Shown here in pieces: positions 44,300-55,115 of a stretch of DNA of 64,000 nucleotides. Each line of letters opens with the position of its first letter. The stretch's first letter is position 1. Source of the DNA: Fomes fomentarius (taxonomy: Eukaryota; Basidiomycota; Agaricomycetes; Polyporales; Polyporaceae). The stretch spans positions 1 through 64,000 of the forward strand of contig JABYQN010000019.1 in assembly GCA_022606135.1 (NCBI GenBank), written 5' to 3'. Both the position numbers and the translations under genes were made by a program. A model generated the notes under the pieces. It was not told where the DNA came from. It ran no database searches and saw only the letters and a program-made list of their open reading frames with translations.

Positions 44300-45232
44300 G
44301 GCTGGCAACTATTGAGTGCGGGCACACTGCAGGGCGAATGAGAAGCAAGGGGTGGATGAGGGGTGGAGTGGTGGGATATATAGGCGAGCAAGGATTTGCG
44401 GCACCAAGGGCTGTACATGTCGACAATTGAAATGCTGGCGAAATGAGGCTGAAGATTGGTTTGCCGGTATGTTGGTGCGGCGTGTCCGGGAGCGTTCCCG
44501 CTAGGCCTCGCACTGTAGTGCCACATTCAACGTGAGCTAGCGAATCAGGGCTCTCAGCCGTTGAAGATATCCAGACCAGTGCCTGGTCCGGGTACAGTTT
44601 GCATGGTTCGGCGTCTTGCCAACTGCGGAATTCATATATCACTACGCGCGCGTTCAAGGCGGTCGCCAGTGCGGCATCTGGCTTCCGACGTCGACTGTAT
44701 CCTACAGCCAGAGTCGCCAAGCATAGCAAAGGTAAAGGCCGCGCGGGGCACTTTTTCAAGTTTCTTCGCCTTCCTTGCCAATGCTACTTGCCCCAGTTCG
44801 CGATCGAGTCTCTTCGGCGCCCGAAAATCCAGGCTTACCACCACTGTCTTTTGTCATGACATCATCTATCGGGCCACATATGGTAAATGGACCGACATCT
44901 CTTCTGCTTCCGAACTCAGTACTACTAGTTCAAGTTGCCACTAAATTTCTTCTGAGCCCTGAGCGGACACTGGCACCTTTCGTAGGCTATGACTTGTGCG
45001 GGAAGAAAGGCGCCACGTGGGCCGGGTACTCATCCTTGCCATGTTCGCACTCCCAACGTCTAGGATTCAATTCCGCGTCACGAGGCTTTTGGCCCATGTG
45101 AGTCTGCATTCAATGCCAAGACCTGTCGGATGTCCAGGTGAGCAATGTGTGAACGCGCGAGCGAATTCCTCGTTGCACCACTTCGACGAGCTTGTCGACT
45201 ATCAATCACACCTTCGTCCTCCTGGCACTTCA
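44300..45232. promoter_or_regulatory. Divergent intergenic region between RTA1-like and cyclase genes
   Basis: It holds the RTA1-like promoter (44300-44680 on the minus strand, the part duplicated at 41295) and the upstream region of the cyclase-family gene. The cyclase frame is open leftwards to 44996, but the first family-like residues are at 45233. Confidence 0.55.
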
Positions 45233-46389
45233 ATGGATGTCCCCTCCTTCGACCACCTTCCCAAAGTCCCTGGCATGCCCCAAGGCTGCGCATGGGGTGT
45301 CTTTGACAAGGATGGCCGCAAAGACCTTGTAGGCACCCTCAATCACCTCACTCCCCAAGTCGTCGTGAGCGCCGCCAAAGAGGTCAGAGACGGAGTCTCC
45401 ATCTCTCTCAGGCAAGCAGCCCTCTATCTCATCAGTACAAATCTCCAACACTGACTCCTATGCAGCTGGCCTATGAACGCTATGCCTTCCCCCTCCTTCG
45501 GCATGCGCTCAGCCACAGTACACACCGCCCAATCGCTCCGCTCCATGGGCACCCCCGCAGAAGGCTGGGACGACCAGCTCACCTTCAACACCCAGTCCTC
45601 CAGCCAATGGGACAGCCTCGTCCACTTCGCGCACCAGCCAAGCGGCCTATCCTACAACGGCACCGTCTGCACACAAGACGCCCTAATCTCCCCTCCACCA
45701 CTCTCCGCGGACCCATCCGCACCGACGCCGCCCCCGACGCTGGAGCACTGGCACGCGCGCGGCTGCCTCGTCGCCCGTGGCGTGCTACTCGACTGGGCAC
45801 GCTACGCCGAGGCACACGACATCGCCTACTCGCCATACAGCGACCATGCTATCACCGTTGGAGAGCTCGAAGCTGTCGCCGCGTTCCAAGGAACCGACTT
45901 CCGGCCGGGCGATGTGCTGCTTGTGCGTACAGGCTGGACGGACGCTATGACGGGCAAGTCGGCACTCGAGCAGGTGCAGTTACTCGGTGGTGGGATATCG
46001 AGCGGCGTCGAGGGTAGCGTGGCCGTCGCGCGCTGGATCTGGGACCACAGGTTTAGCGCTGTAGCCTCGGACACAATCTCGTTCGAGTGTCTTCCGAAGC
46101 ACGGGGCTGATGGGAAACCGTGGGGACCTGCGGATCTGGGTGAGTCGTCTCACTCTTGCTTCATACTCTATTTGCACAGATGAGGGAGTAGCTGACGTGA
46201 AAGCGAAAAACAGTGCTGCATCCATATCTTTTGGCTATGTTTGGCATGTCGATTGGCGAGCTGTGGGATCTGAAGGCGTTAGGAGAGTATTGTCAGCGAG
46301 TGGGCAGGTGGAGTTTTTTACTGACCTCTGCGCCACTCAATCACCCGGGATTGGTAGGTAGCCCGCCAAATGCGATTGCCGTGCTTTAA
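45233..46389 (+). CDS. Cyclase-family (PF04199-type) metal-dependent hydrolase
   Basis: ATG 45233 (MDVPSFDHLPKVPGMPQGCA) fits the family start. Exon 1 runs GVFDKDGRKDLVGTLNHLTP to SISL, exon 2 from SWPMNAMPSPSFGMRSATVH through WDSLVHFAHQPSGLSYNG, AITVGELEAVAAFQGTDFRP, GDVLLVRTGWTDAM, VAVARWIWDHRFSAVASDTI and FECLPKHG. Exon 3 from VLHPYLLAMFGMSIGELWDL ends NHPGLVGSPPNAIAVL, TAA at 46387-46389. About 345 residues. The family includes bacterial kynurenine formamidase; fungal members are uncharacterised hydrolases. The first intron must use a GC donor (CTCTCAG/GCAAGC) to recover the conserved Leu-x-Trp-Pro. Confidence 0.8.
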
Positions 46390-46934
46390 GCGAGTCAAGA
46401 GAATGTGTAGTATTGGCAACCAGTGTATTTCTAGGTGGACGTGCCCTTGAATCGTTAAACGTTCTCAACAGTATTTCTGTCTGCGACTGACTCACTTGTC
46501 CTATACCAAGCTGTCTTGTATACGCGCAGAGAAGTCGGCTGTCCTGCTTCGAAAGCATCATGAACTGGACATAAATGTGTCCGGCGATAGGAGTCCGTCG
46601 CGAGCAGCTCACACAAGCCCCACAGTCCGCTGAGAGAAAGCATGTCAGGTCACAATGTGATCACTCGAAGGTGACTGCCCTTCAACTCCCGATTAGGCAA
46701 CACGCAACACCGTCACATCCAACGCGGGGCCAAATGCGGGCGGCCGTTCGGGTCTTACTTCCAACCACTCCGAGTCACCTTGCCCAGTCTTTCTCCACAT
46801 CTCCTGCATCAAGTAGCGAACAGTGCATCGGTATGTACTCCCAAGTAGTGATCAAGATCCTGTTGCAGACAACTTGTCAACTTCAGTGCCTTTGAGACAC
46901 TCGCGCATGTGGCGCAAGACTCAGTGAACACGAC
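46390..46934. other. Intergenic stretch before the dynamin gene
   Basis: No recognisable gene. It should contain the promoter of the dynamin gene. Confidence 0.4.
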
Positions 46935-49900
46935 ATGGCAAACCGCGACTCCAACCCCCTAGCACGAACTAGTTATAGCAGGAACGCCAAAGAGCTTATA
47001 GATCTCATTGGTCAGCTACGCAGCCTCGGGTATGTGTGCTTGTGGCCCCGACCGTCTGACCATCCTACTGAGTTGTGTTTGGCCAGGGCCCACATTGACG
47101 TCGAACTCCCTCGAATTGTCGTCATCGGCAACCAGAGTGCCGGCAAGTCCAGCCTCGTTGAGGCCATTTCGGGCGTAAGTACACTCACATACTCTCGTGA
47201 TGCCATTGCATCGGTACTCACGATATTGAAGATCAACGTCCCGCGCGATGCGGGAACGTGTACAAGGTGTCCGATGGAGTGTCGCCTCTCGCACAGCCCT
47301 AATGAATGGAGCTGCCAGATCAAAATCCGCTGGGAGTACCACGAAGGCTTCAGGATTCGTGGTCAAGTTCATGAAGTCGACTTTGGCCCCCGTCTGTTCG
47401 ACAAATCCCAGGTGGAATTGATGCTCCGCCGTGCGCAGGCTGCCGTACTCAACCCGAGCTTGCCACTCTCGACTTTCATCCGCATGGATGAAAAGGCGCT
47501 ACTGCGTCCTACAATTCCGCTCTCGGTCGACTTCTCCAGGAACGTGATTTGCATTGAACTGTCCGGACCTGACCTTGCGGACTTGTCGTTCGTTGACCTC
47601 CCCGGTACCATCTTTGCTGTTCGGATATCCTCTTGTTTCTTTCTGACACTCTCCTCAGGGATCGTGCAGAATGCCGAAGAGGCGACGGTGCGATTGGTGG
47701 AAGATCTTGTCAACTCGTATATCCGCGGCGTCAACAGTCTGATACTGGTTACATTACCGATGAGCGGTAAGTCATCTCATACTGATCATTCATATGTCAA
47801 GTTAGACTTACGCAATCAACTAGACGATATTGAGAACCAAAAAGCGGCTCGTCTGGCCAAGGTAGCAGATCCCTCGGGGTCGAGAACAATAGGCAAGTCC
47901 TCAAACCATGTATACACGACTCCTATCACTCATTCCATCTGTTCAAGGCGTACTCACTAAGCCTGATACGCTGATCGCCGGTGCGACGAGAACACGCGAT
48001 CTATGGCTTGAAGTGCTGGAGGGACGTCGACACTCCCTCTTACATGGTTACTATTGCACGAGACAGCCTGACGAGGACGAGCGCGCACGACGACTCCCAA
48101 GCGCAGACGCGAGGACAGCTGAAGCAGACTTCTTCGTGAAAACGGAGCCGTGGGCGTCGTCTTCACACAAAGGAAGACTCGGTGTACCGAACCTTGTGCA
48201 GAACATCAGTTCTCTATTGACACGAATCATACACAGCTCGTACGCATACATACTAGTTGACTTAACAAACTCAGCCAGGGCGTGCTGACGCCAACGTTTG
48301 AACACCGTAGCCTTCCGAAGATCACGATGGACATCACTACACTGCTCTCAAGCTGTTCGAAAGAGTTCCAAGCGCTTCCGCCACCGATCACGACCGATCC
48401 GAGCGCATTTGTCCTCAATCTCGTCACCCGCTTCTGCAACGAAGTTGCCGCGCAAATCCATGGCACACCAGAATTGGTGACGTTGGTACAGAAGAACCGG
48501 GACGCGTACGAGCAGTATAAGGCGAACATCCGGCGCACCGCGCCTTGGTTCCTGCCATACGACTCTGTCAAGTCCGCCCCCGACGATATCTCCTCGTATC
48601 TCTGTGAACAGCACGACAGTACGACCAAAGGCAAACGGCCGGAAACTGAGCCCGCGAATGAAGCCATGTTTCTGCAAGACATAAGAGACTATATTCGCGC
48701 GTGAGTGTTACTCATAGGATCTAAGTCGCACAGGCATCGTTCCAAACTCACCTTGTCTACACACAGCTGCAGGACCCGGGAATTACCAAACAACGTGCCA
48801 TACGCCGCAAAGCGGTCTCTGATCGCTAAGTTCCAGCGTGAATGGGAAGAGATCTCGTTAGCGTGCTTCCAGGACGTGCAGCAAACCTTCAAGACCATCC
48901 TCGCCGATACTGCTCTCAACTACTTTCAGCGTTATGACGTGCTCAATAATACGATAGGGTGCGCCTCCCGAATCTTTCATAAACATGGTCCATCACAGAG
49001 ATCCCCTAGCCCAATCATGTTCGAGCAGCTCGGGGAGTGCGCTGCGGACACCATGCGCATTCTTCGAGCACTCCTCAAGCTTGAATCTGCGCCGCCATTC
49101 ACGCAGAACACACATTATCTCGCCGAGAAGCGCAAAATCTATCTCGCCCAATACAAAGATGCTCGGGCCAACTGGAAAGACTCGGATACCAAGCCCGCCA
49201 CCGGCACATCTGGAGGACTGGTATTCCCTCAAAGTAGGTCGTTTCCGTTCACCGCTCCGTGATCAGCACTTCTGATCATGTATTATGCAGCCGACAACCC
49301 ATTTGCCAGGTTTGTACCACCGGCGGCGGCGTCCCCAGCTTTCGGGAATGCCATTTCCAACCCCAACTTCCAGCCCCCACGCGCCCAGACAGGTGTGTCT
49401 CTTGTCTCTGTTTCATCGCCTGCACGACAATTTCACATGTGGACCACCACCACCACCACCACAGCTTCTAGCGTGTCTACTACAAGACGTTCTGTAGCGT
49501 TCTCTGACCTGACCTTGCCCGCGGACGAGTTCGCCTCGATTTCTCAGTCGTCAAGAGGGGGTGCACGCAATCGCAAGGCTGGCACGCACGCCCAGAATCG
49601 CACCGAAGGCACGCAGACTCACGAACCCCCGACCCCTGCTGTGCCACCGCAAGCCGCCGCTGGCAGCAGTTCAGCTTCCGCTAGTACTCTGGGCAGTTCG
49701 TCTGGGTTTTGGGCACAGGTTCAGCAGTCGCAAGCCACACCGCTACCATCGCCACATCCATTCGCGTCGACGCCGCAATCAGGCTTCTCATCGAATGCAT
49801 TCGCGTGGCCGACCAATTCCACTCCCACTATGTGGGCACCCTTCTCGTCCCAATCAGCTCCTGCAACGCAGACCGCAGTCCCCTCGACGCCGACGCCCAC

Positions 49901-50384
49901 GAGAGATTCGACCGCGATCGGAGAGGCACTTGCCGCGCTCGCGAAGATCGGTGTACATATGTCAGAGGAAGATCTCGAGAACCTGCATCCGCCAGATGAG
50001 TATGAGGAAGAACTCGAACTGATGGCAGAAGTCCGCGCCTATTTCGACGTCTCGTACAAGGTCAGTCATTGCGTGCGTGACTGGGACGGCGCCGGAACTT
50101 GCTGTTGGGCCGATTCTCTCAGAGTACTAAAAGTTGTGTCTGGCCGACAGAGAATCATCGACTACGTGCCGCTGTCGATCGACGAGCACTATCTCTATGC
50201 GTTCTCTGGGAAGCTGCAGGAAGTGCTGTTCGAGAAGCTGGGTCTGGGCTCTGCGAACGCTCAGACGCGATGCAGCGCGTACATCGCGGAGGAGCCCCAT
50301 GTCGTCGTCACTCGGGAGGAGCTGGTCGCCAAGAAGACGCGTTTGGAGAATGTGCATCAAGCTCTCTTGAATTTTGGGCTGTAG
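46935..50384 (+). CDS. Dynamin-family large GTPase
   Basis: ATG 46935 (MANRDSNPLARTSYS). After one intron comes the G1 motif IVVIGNQSAGKSSLVEAISG, then GTCTRCPMECRL, CIELSGPDLADLSFVDLPG (G3), IVQNAEEATVRLVEDLVNSY, LILVTLPMS, and across an intron GVLTKPDTL (G4 TKPD). The stalk follows: FFVKTEPWASSSHKGRLGVP, DITTLLSSCSKEFQALPPPI, MFLQDIRDYIRA, LNYFQRYDVLNNTIG. A long Ser/Pro/Thr-rich linker (49290-49900) leads to a GTPase effector domain, EVRAYFDVSYK then RIIDYVPLSIDEHYLYAFSG and ARLENVHQALL-type helices ending LLNFGL at 50384. No pleckstrin or membrane domain is seen, so it is Mx/DRP-like and probably self-assembles on internal membranes. Introns are many and short. No break seen. Confidence 0.88.
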
Positions 50385-50908
50385 CCTGTCGAGCGAAGGA
50401 AGTTTCATTAGCATTAGCAATAGTTTTGTCGGATGAATAACGCAACTGGATGTTTTGGTCGGTCGTGACTCCAAGTCAGTCAAGTGGTTGGAACAGAGTC
50501 TATGAGTCACGAGCGAATCCCCGCTACTAGTCGGCATGAGGAATGTGCTCGAACGAGAATGCGGATGTAGTGTGTCTGAATCCCGCCTATTGACAGTGGA
50601 TGAGCGTGACCCATATGTTATCGGATCAAGGACTGTGTGCTTCCGTGCTTGCAGCTGGAATGTATCAGAACTTTGGTGTGAAATGGGAAGCTTAAGACGT
50701 GCTGGCGGTATATATGGGATAGTTATGCGAATCGCCGTCCTACATGTCATTGCTGGGGTGCATCCCCTCGATAATACCAAGTGTGCCAATGGATGAAATA
50801 TATCCTTCTTGACCGAGTCGGTGTTCGTCTGTGTAGCATAAAGAGCCCTGATACGAAGGCTGACAAGACAGGGACACCCACACCCATCCTTGCACTCCTC
50901 GTTACAAC
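50385..50908. other. Intergenic stretch upstream of RNase copy 1
   Basis: No gene. Blocks of it recur before RNase copy 2 (53250-53548), for example around CGCCTATTGACAG and AGCCCTGATACGA. It presumably carries the promoter common to both. Confidence 0.5.
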
Positions 50909-51604
50909 ATGAAATTGGGCTTTGCCGTCCTCGTCTTCGCCTTCGCAGCCGTGGCTGGAGCTCCGCTCGACGACAACGAACTAGCTGCAAACCATGATTG
51001 CATATGCCATGCCGCTGCCCATGGCACACGAAGTTGGTTGTCTTCAAACTTTACAAGCCGTCGAGACAATGACTCGCTCACAGCGATCAGACCATCATAA
51101 CTCCACCTACCTGCACAATGCGATTAAACAGGGCCTGTCAACTAGAAAAAAATATGAGGAGGACTAGTGAGTTGGACCTCCGAGTCGCAACATCATACGC
51201 ACTTTTGACGAGCCATCGTGGCATGCCGATCACCATTACTCGCCCCTATCCACACGAGTTCCAAGAACAAGGAAGTGCGTACTGACTCCTTGATCTTGAT
51301 CTGGGCTCACTCCCGGTCGAATGCACGAACTTTCATTCGTATGGATTGGGCAGAACATCACATTCCTAGAGGGTTGTCATCACGATCATGCAAAGCTAGA
51401 CGAGTACGAGTTTGCCATCCGGCCAAACAAGCCACGCCCCCTTTCCTGGTAAGGACCATGTCGTATACAACTCCCACGGAGGTAGCTTTTTGTGGTGAGT
51501 TCACCCCTCGATAAAACGTAGGGATCATAAGCTGATGCATCCCAGGCTGTATCACTCACGAAGGCGTCGAGAACAACGGCTTCCGCCCATGCGACTGGAA
51601 CTGA
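50909..51604 (+). pseudogene. Secreted RNase T1/U2-like gene, copy 1, probably broken
   Basis: Exon 1 begins with a clear signal peptide (MKLGFAVLVFAFAAVAGA, then PLDD). Exon 2 gives HHNSTYLHNAIKQGLSTRKK, and exon 3 RGMPITITRPYPHEFQEQ with the family's Tyr-Pro-His. Exon 4 reads NITFLEG and LDEYEFAI (catalytic Glu), but its frame runs to TGG TAA; only with a one-base shift does PGKDHVVYNSHGG follow. The conserved Arg of PG-x-DRVV is His here. The last exon gives CITHEGVENNGFRPC with the catalytic His, TGA at 51602. The family are small extracellular guanine- or purine-preferring ribonucleases. The frame breaks and the Arg-to-His change argue against activity. Confidence 0.7.
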
Positions 51605-52559
51605 AGCGCTAGAGTACGCTGGTTCATGTTGTTGGGCCAGCAGTAGTAGGGTGAATGTCAGAAACGAATGTATATCCTGTTGTCATTGGCGGTCCGGAAG
51701 TTAATATTTCGGTATACGGTACTGTCACCGGACGTTCGTGTTCTCAGATGTATGTGATGGTCACGCTGACATTCGGATAAAAGTCTTGTCAGAGGAACTC
51801 TCCGCCGAGAGCATCTGCTGATCATGGCGAGGTCTGATCACCCGCACTGGGCCAAAGGAAGATGACCAACCCGTCAATGGATCTGCGTTTTCAGATGTTT
51901 TGGGATACTCACCTGCGTCGCAACACCGGTTAAGAAACAGCTTGCTTCGCTTGTGGCACTGGCAGTGCGATATTGAATGCGTCTGCCCTAAAAACGATTA
52001 CTGATTCGCATCAGAACACAGCTGCCCTCATTCCCCGTGAGTACGGATTCAAAAATCACGATCGCCCGGCATAACAACAGCATTGAGCACGTCGTCTAGC
52101 AAATCATATACACGTACAGAGGGGCTGCGCTATATAGCGTTCGTGAGGTCGTGAATGAGTACTTGGTGATAGACGCAGGCTGAGGAGGGAGGCTGCGAGC
52201 GATACTTAAGTGCTATACATGCAGATCAGAGCTTCAAGGATGAGAAACAACTTGAAAAACCGAATTGAAAGATGCGAGATGTGTCAGAGAGACCAGGACA
52301 GAAACGATAACCTGATTTTTCCTGTACGGTATCGTCATCGTCTGGGTGACCTGGGTCAGCCGTATCGTACTCGGGAAAAGCCGGCGATCAAGCGCTCGTT
52401 GCTCAGTAGTTCCGATGTCATCTTGAACTTGAACTTGTCCTCTTTTCCCAACCACCAATTCCTGTCTCCGCGTCTCGGCCTGTTCTAACTGCTGGTTCCA
52501 ATGGCTAAAGAAATCCAGTGCACGTCCTGGGCGCAGTGTGAGCAAACCAAGTTGGAGCA
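51605..52559. other. Intergenic part of duplicated unit A
   Basis: No gene. Parts of it recur at 54310-54960, such as GGGCCAAAGGAAGATGACCA and ATGCAGATCAGAG. Confidence 0.55.
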
Positions 52560-52745
52560 GCATTCTCTAATCGACGTCGTCGAGACAACCGTTCCTCTGT
52601 CTTCCACTCGCTAGACGCGCCCTTCGGCACTGGGGACGACAGAGCATCCACAGGCGTCTCACGTCGCCCAGTAGCGTCAACAACGACAAGAGTCCCTCAT
52701 ACGAATTGATCGTTCCGCTGAGCAAATATCTACGCCATCGTTCAA
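52560..52745 (-). pseudogene. Scrap of the RING-gene region
   Basis: Similar to 55790-55935. The minus frame keeps SYEGLLSLLTLLGDVRRLWM where the RING gene has SYEGLLSLSTLLGDVKPRG. No RING motif follows, so this is the truncated end of duplicated unit A. Confidence 0.75.
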
Positions 52746-53260
52746 TCACTCAGACACCCACCGCTGTCCGTATGCGTCGAGGCCACATTCAGGCTTCTCA
52801 TCGAACCAAATCCACTCTGTTATCATCCCAAGCCCTCGATTCCGGCGCCGTCGCCCACGAGATATCCGACCGCTGTCGGAGAGGTACTTGCTGCGCTCAC
52901 GAAGATCGGTCCATAGATGACAGAGGTCGAGGTCGAGAACGTACACTAGCTAGGCGAGTAGGTGGAAGAACTGGAACTGATGGCAGATGTTCGGTCCGCG
53001 CATAGTTGGACATCTCGAACAAGATGACTGTCCGGCGCCGGAAGATGTGAGCCATTGTCAGAGTACTGAACTTGTTCTGGCCCGCTGTCGATCGACGAGC
53101 ACTATCTTATGCATTCTCTGGTAACAAGTACTGTTCGAGAAGCTGGGCCTGGGCTCTGTACGCGACGCCGTGCCACGAGCCCCAGTCGTGGAGAGCTGGC
53201 TGCAAAGACGAAGGGTTTGGAGAATGTGGATCAAGCTCTCTTGCAGCTGTAGAATCCCCA
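52746..53260 (+). pseudogene. Degenerate copy of dynamin effector-domain exons
   Basis: Matches 49770-50370 with many changes. CGGAGAGGTACTTGCTGCGC and ACGAAGATCGGT correspond to the AIGEALAALAKIG part. CTGTCGATCGACGAGCACTA corresponds to LSIDEHY. CTGGAACTGATGGCAGA corresponds to LELMAE. It contains stops and deletions, including a shortened AFSG region, and no GTPase domain. Confidence 0.8.
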
Positions 53261-53548
53261 CCGTCGCCCCACTGTCATGTCACTAATCGGCATGTGGACT
53301 CGGAATGTTCTCTCGAAACGGCGAATGCGCCTATTGACAGCGGATGAGCCTAGAACACTTCTCTCTGCTGCGGTCTCTACGATGCTGCAGCGGATGTCAT
53401 GGACCAGTTCACGCATCTGTCACTAATCTCTTGGACGCGCAACGTCCTTCGCAGGTCTCCAATCAGCTCCTTTGGCCGTGTAACCTGAGTATAAAACAGC
53501 CCTGATACGACGGTTGACCAGATAGGGACTCCCACTCCTCCTTACAAC

Positions 53549-54307
53549 ATGAAGCTCAGCCTTTGCACCCTCGTCTTCCTCTTCGCAGCCGTGGCTGGAG
53601 CTCCACTCGACGACGACGACGTTGATCCAGATGTCAAACAACTCCCGTACTGCATGTGTGTTGGCCCCACTTCCGCCGGTGAGCTCCAACACTGTGACTA
53701 CACACCATCGAGCTCGACAATCACTCACTCACACCGATCAGCCCAATCTTTCCGAGCGGCACTTCTATGACAACAGAACACTGCGATCGATAAACGCCCG
53801 CCAAAATTATACCGCGGACAGGTGAGTTTACTGTTTGACCTCCGAGTTGTACACCCTACTAGTATGCACTTTTGACAAGTTGTCGTACGTGTCACGCATC
53901 GTTAGTGGTAAGGTATATCCACACCAATTTCTCAAGCACGAGGTGTGTATTACTGATACCTTCATCTGGGCACTCTCTGGGCCGAATCCACTATATAGAT
54001 ACATTCCTATCATTGGGCAGAAATTTTGACTTCCCGAGCCCGCAATGCACGACGGATCGGACGTACTACGAGTTTCCCATCATACCAGGTCGCGGTGGCA
54101 AACACCAATTCAGAAAGGCTGAAAACCCTGGTACCGACCGTGTCGTATTCACTGGTGACTCCAACAGTAGAAAAAAAATCTGTGGTGAGTTCACGCCTCA
54201 CTCAGTATAACGGAGGAATCACAAGCTCACGCATCCGACTAGGCTGTACCACTCACCGTGACCGCTCCAAGCCTGGTCAATCCAACGGCTTCCACAAGTG
54301 CACCTGA
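53549..54307 (+). CDS. Secreted RNase T1/U2-like ribonuclease, copy 2
   Basis: ATG 53549 with signal peptide MKLSLCTLVFLFAAVAGA. Exon 1 ends about 53678 (YCMCVGPTSA), exon 2 is 53742-53821, and exon 3 has SGKVYPHQFLKHE. Exon 4 has NFDFPSPQCTTDRTYYEFPI, then NPGTDRVVFTGDSNSRKKIC, and exon 5 has CTTHRDRSKPGQSNGFHKCT with TGA at 54305. The catalytic set of the T1/U2 fold is visible: His in YPH, Glu in YYEFPI, Arg in TDRVV, His in TTH. Paired Cys residues fit disulfides. Such enzymes are exported and cleave single-stranded RNA 3' of guanine or purines, for nutrition or antagonism. Exons 2-5 chain in phase, but the best donor of exon 1 leaves exon 2 out of phase. Either another donor is used or there is a frameshift. 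Confidence 0.65.
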
Positions 54308-55115
54308 TGGGGGTGTCATTGGTAGTGGTGCGGCGATAGGTATATCTTGCGCCATTCGCAGTGGACTCATTGTATTGGCAAAGGAGGTCTGGCAGTTAGG
54401 ACTTTGGCATACGGTAGTGTCACCGGACGTTCGTGTGTTTCCAATGTATGCAATGGTCACGCTGGTGACATGATAAGGTTCTTGTCAGAGGAACTCAGCC
54501 GAGTGCATCTGCTGATCGTGCGCTTAAGGCGAGTCGCGACCTCTGAGGTCTGATCGCGCGCACTGGGCCAAAGGAAGATGACCACGTCAATATTTTCGCG
54601 TTCTCAAATATCCAGGATGCTCACCTGCACGTACTTGGCGCGAGGTAACGTCTGTGAGAATAGCGAATGCGCTCCCCTGAAAGCGAATACTGTTTAGCAT
54701 CATAACACAGCTACCATCACTCCCCACGAGTACCGATCCGCAAATCACAATCGCACGACACAACAATAGCATTCAACACTCCAGCCAACAAACCATATAT
54801 ACCTAGTACAGAGTAGAGGAACTGCTCTATGTAGCTAGCGTTCGTGGAGGTCGTGAACAGTAACTTAGTAGTGATACATGGCAGATAGTAGTAAGGGGGA
54901 AACTGCGATACTTGTGAGAGAGAGAGAAAGTGTGTTTATACATGCAGATCAGAGAGCTTCACACAACACAAATGGACGAAACCGAAACAGGAAACATGGA
55001 ACAAGCAGCAAACGTGCAAAGCGAGATCCGGAGACGTTGAGATGCGCCAGGACAACTTCATCCTTCAGAACGTCCAGTCAGTCCAGTCAGCGTCCGTCCA
55101 CACGCGATCAACGAT
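54308..55115. other. Intergenic stretch between RNase copy 2 and the RING gene
   Basis: No gene recognised. Convergent 3' ends of the two genes. Related to 51605-52480 of duplicated unit A. Confidence 0.5.

Larger units (their letters stand above)
49770..52745 (+). repeat. Tandem segmental duplication, copy A
   Basis: Contains the last exons of the dynamin gene, an RNase T1/U2-like gene and an eroded piece of the RING-gene 5' part. Corresponding blocks recur in the same order in 52746-55935, for example AATCAGGCTTCTCATCGAA / CATTCAGGCTTCTCATCGAA, GTGGCTGGAGCTCC, and CGACAAGAGTCCCTCGTACGA / CAACAAGAGTCCCTCATACGA-like words. Confidence 0.75.

Noticed and set aside
45000..45232. Upstream extension of the cyclase frame
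   Set aside because: The frame is open, but family-like sequence begins only at MDVPSFDHLP; upstream residues have no conserved pattern.
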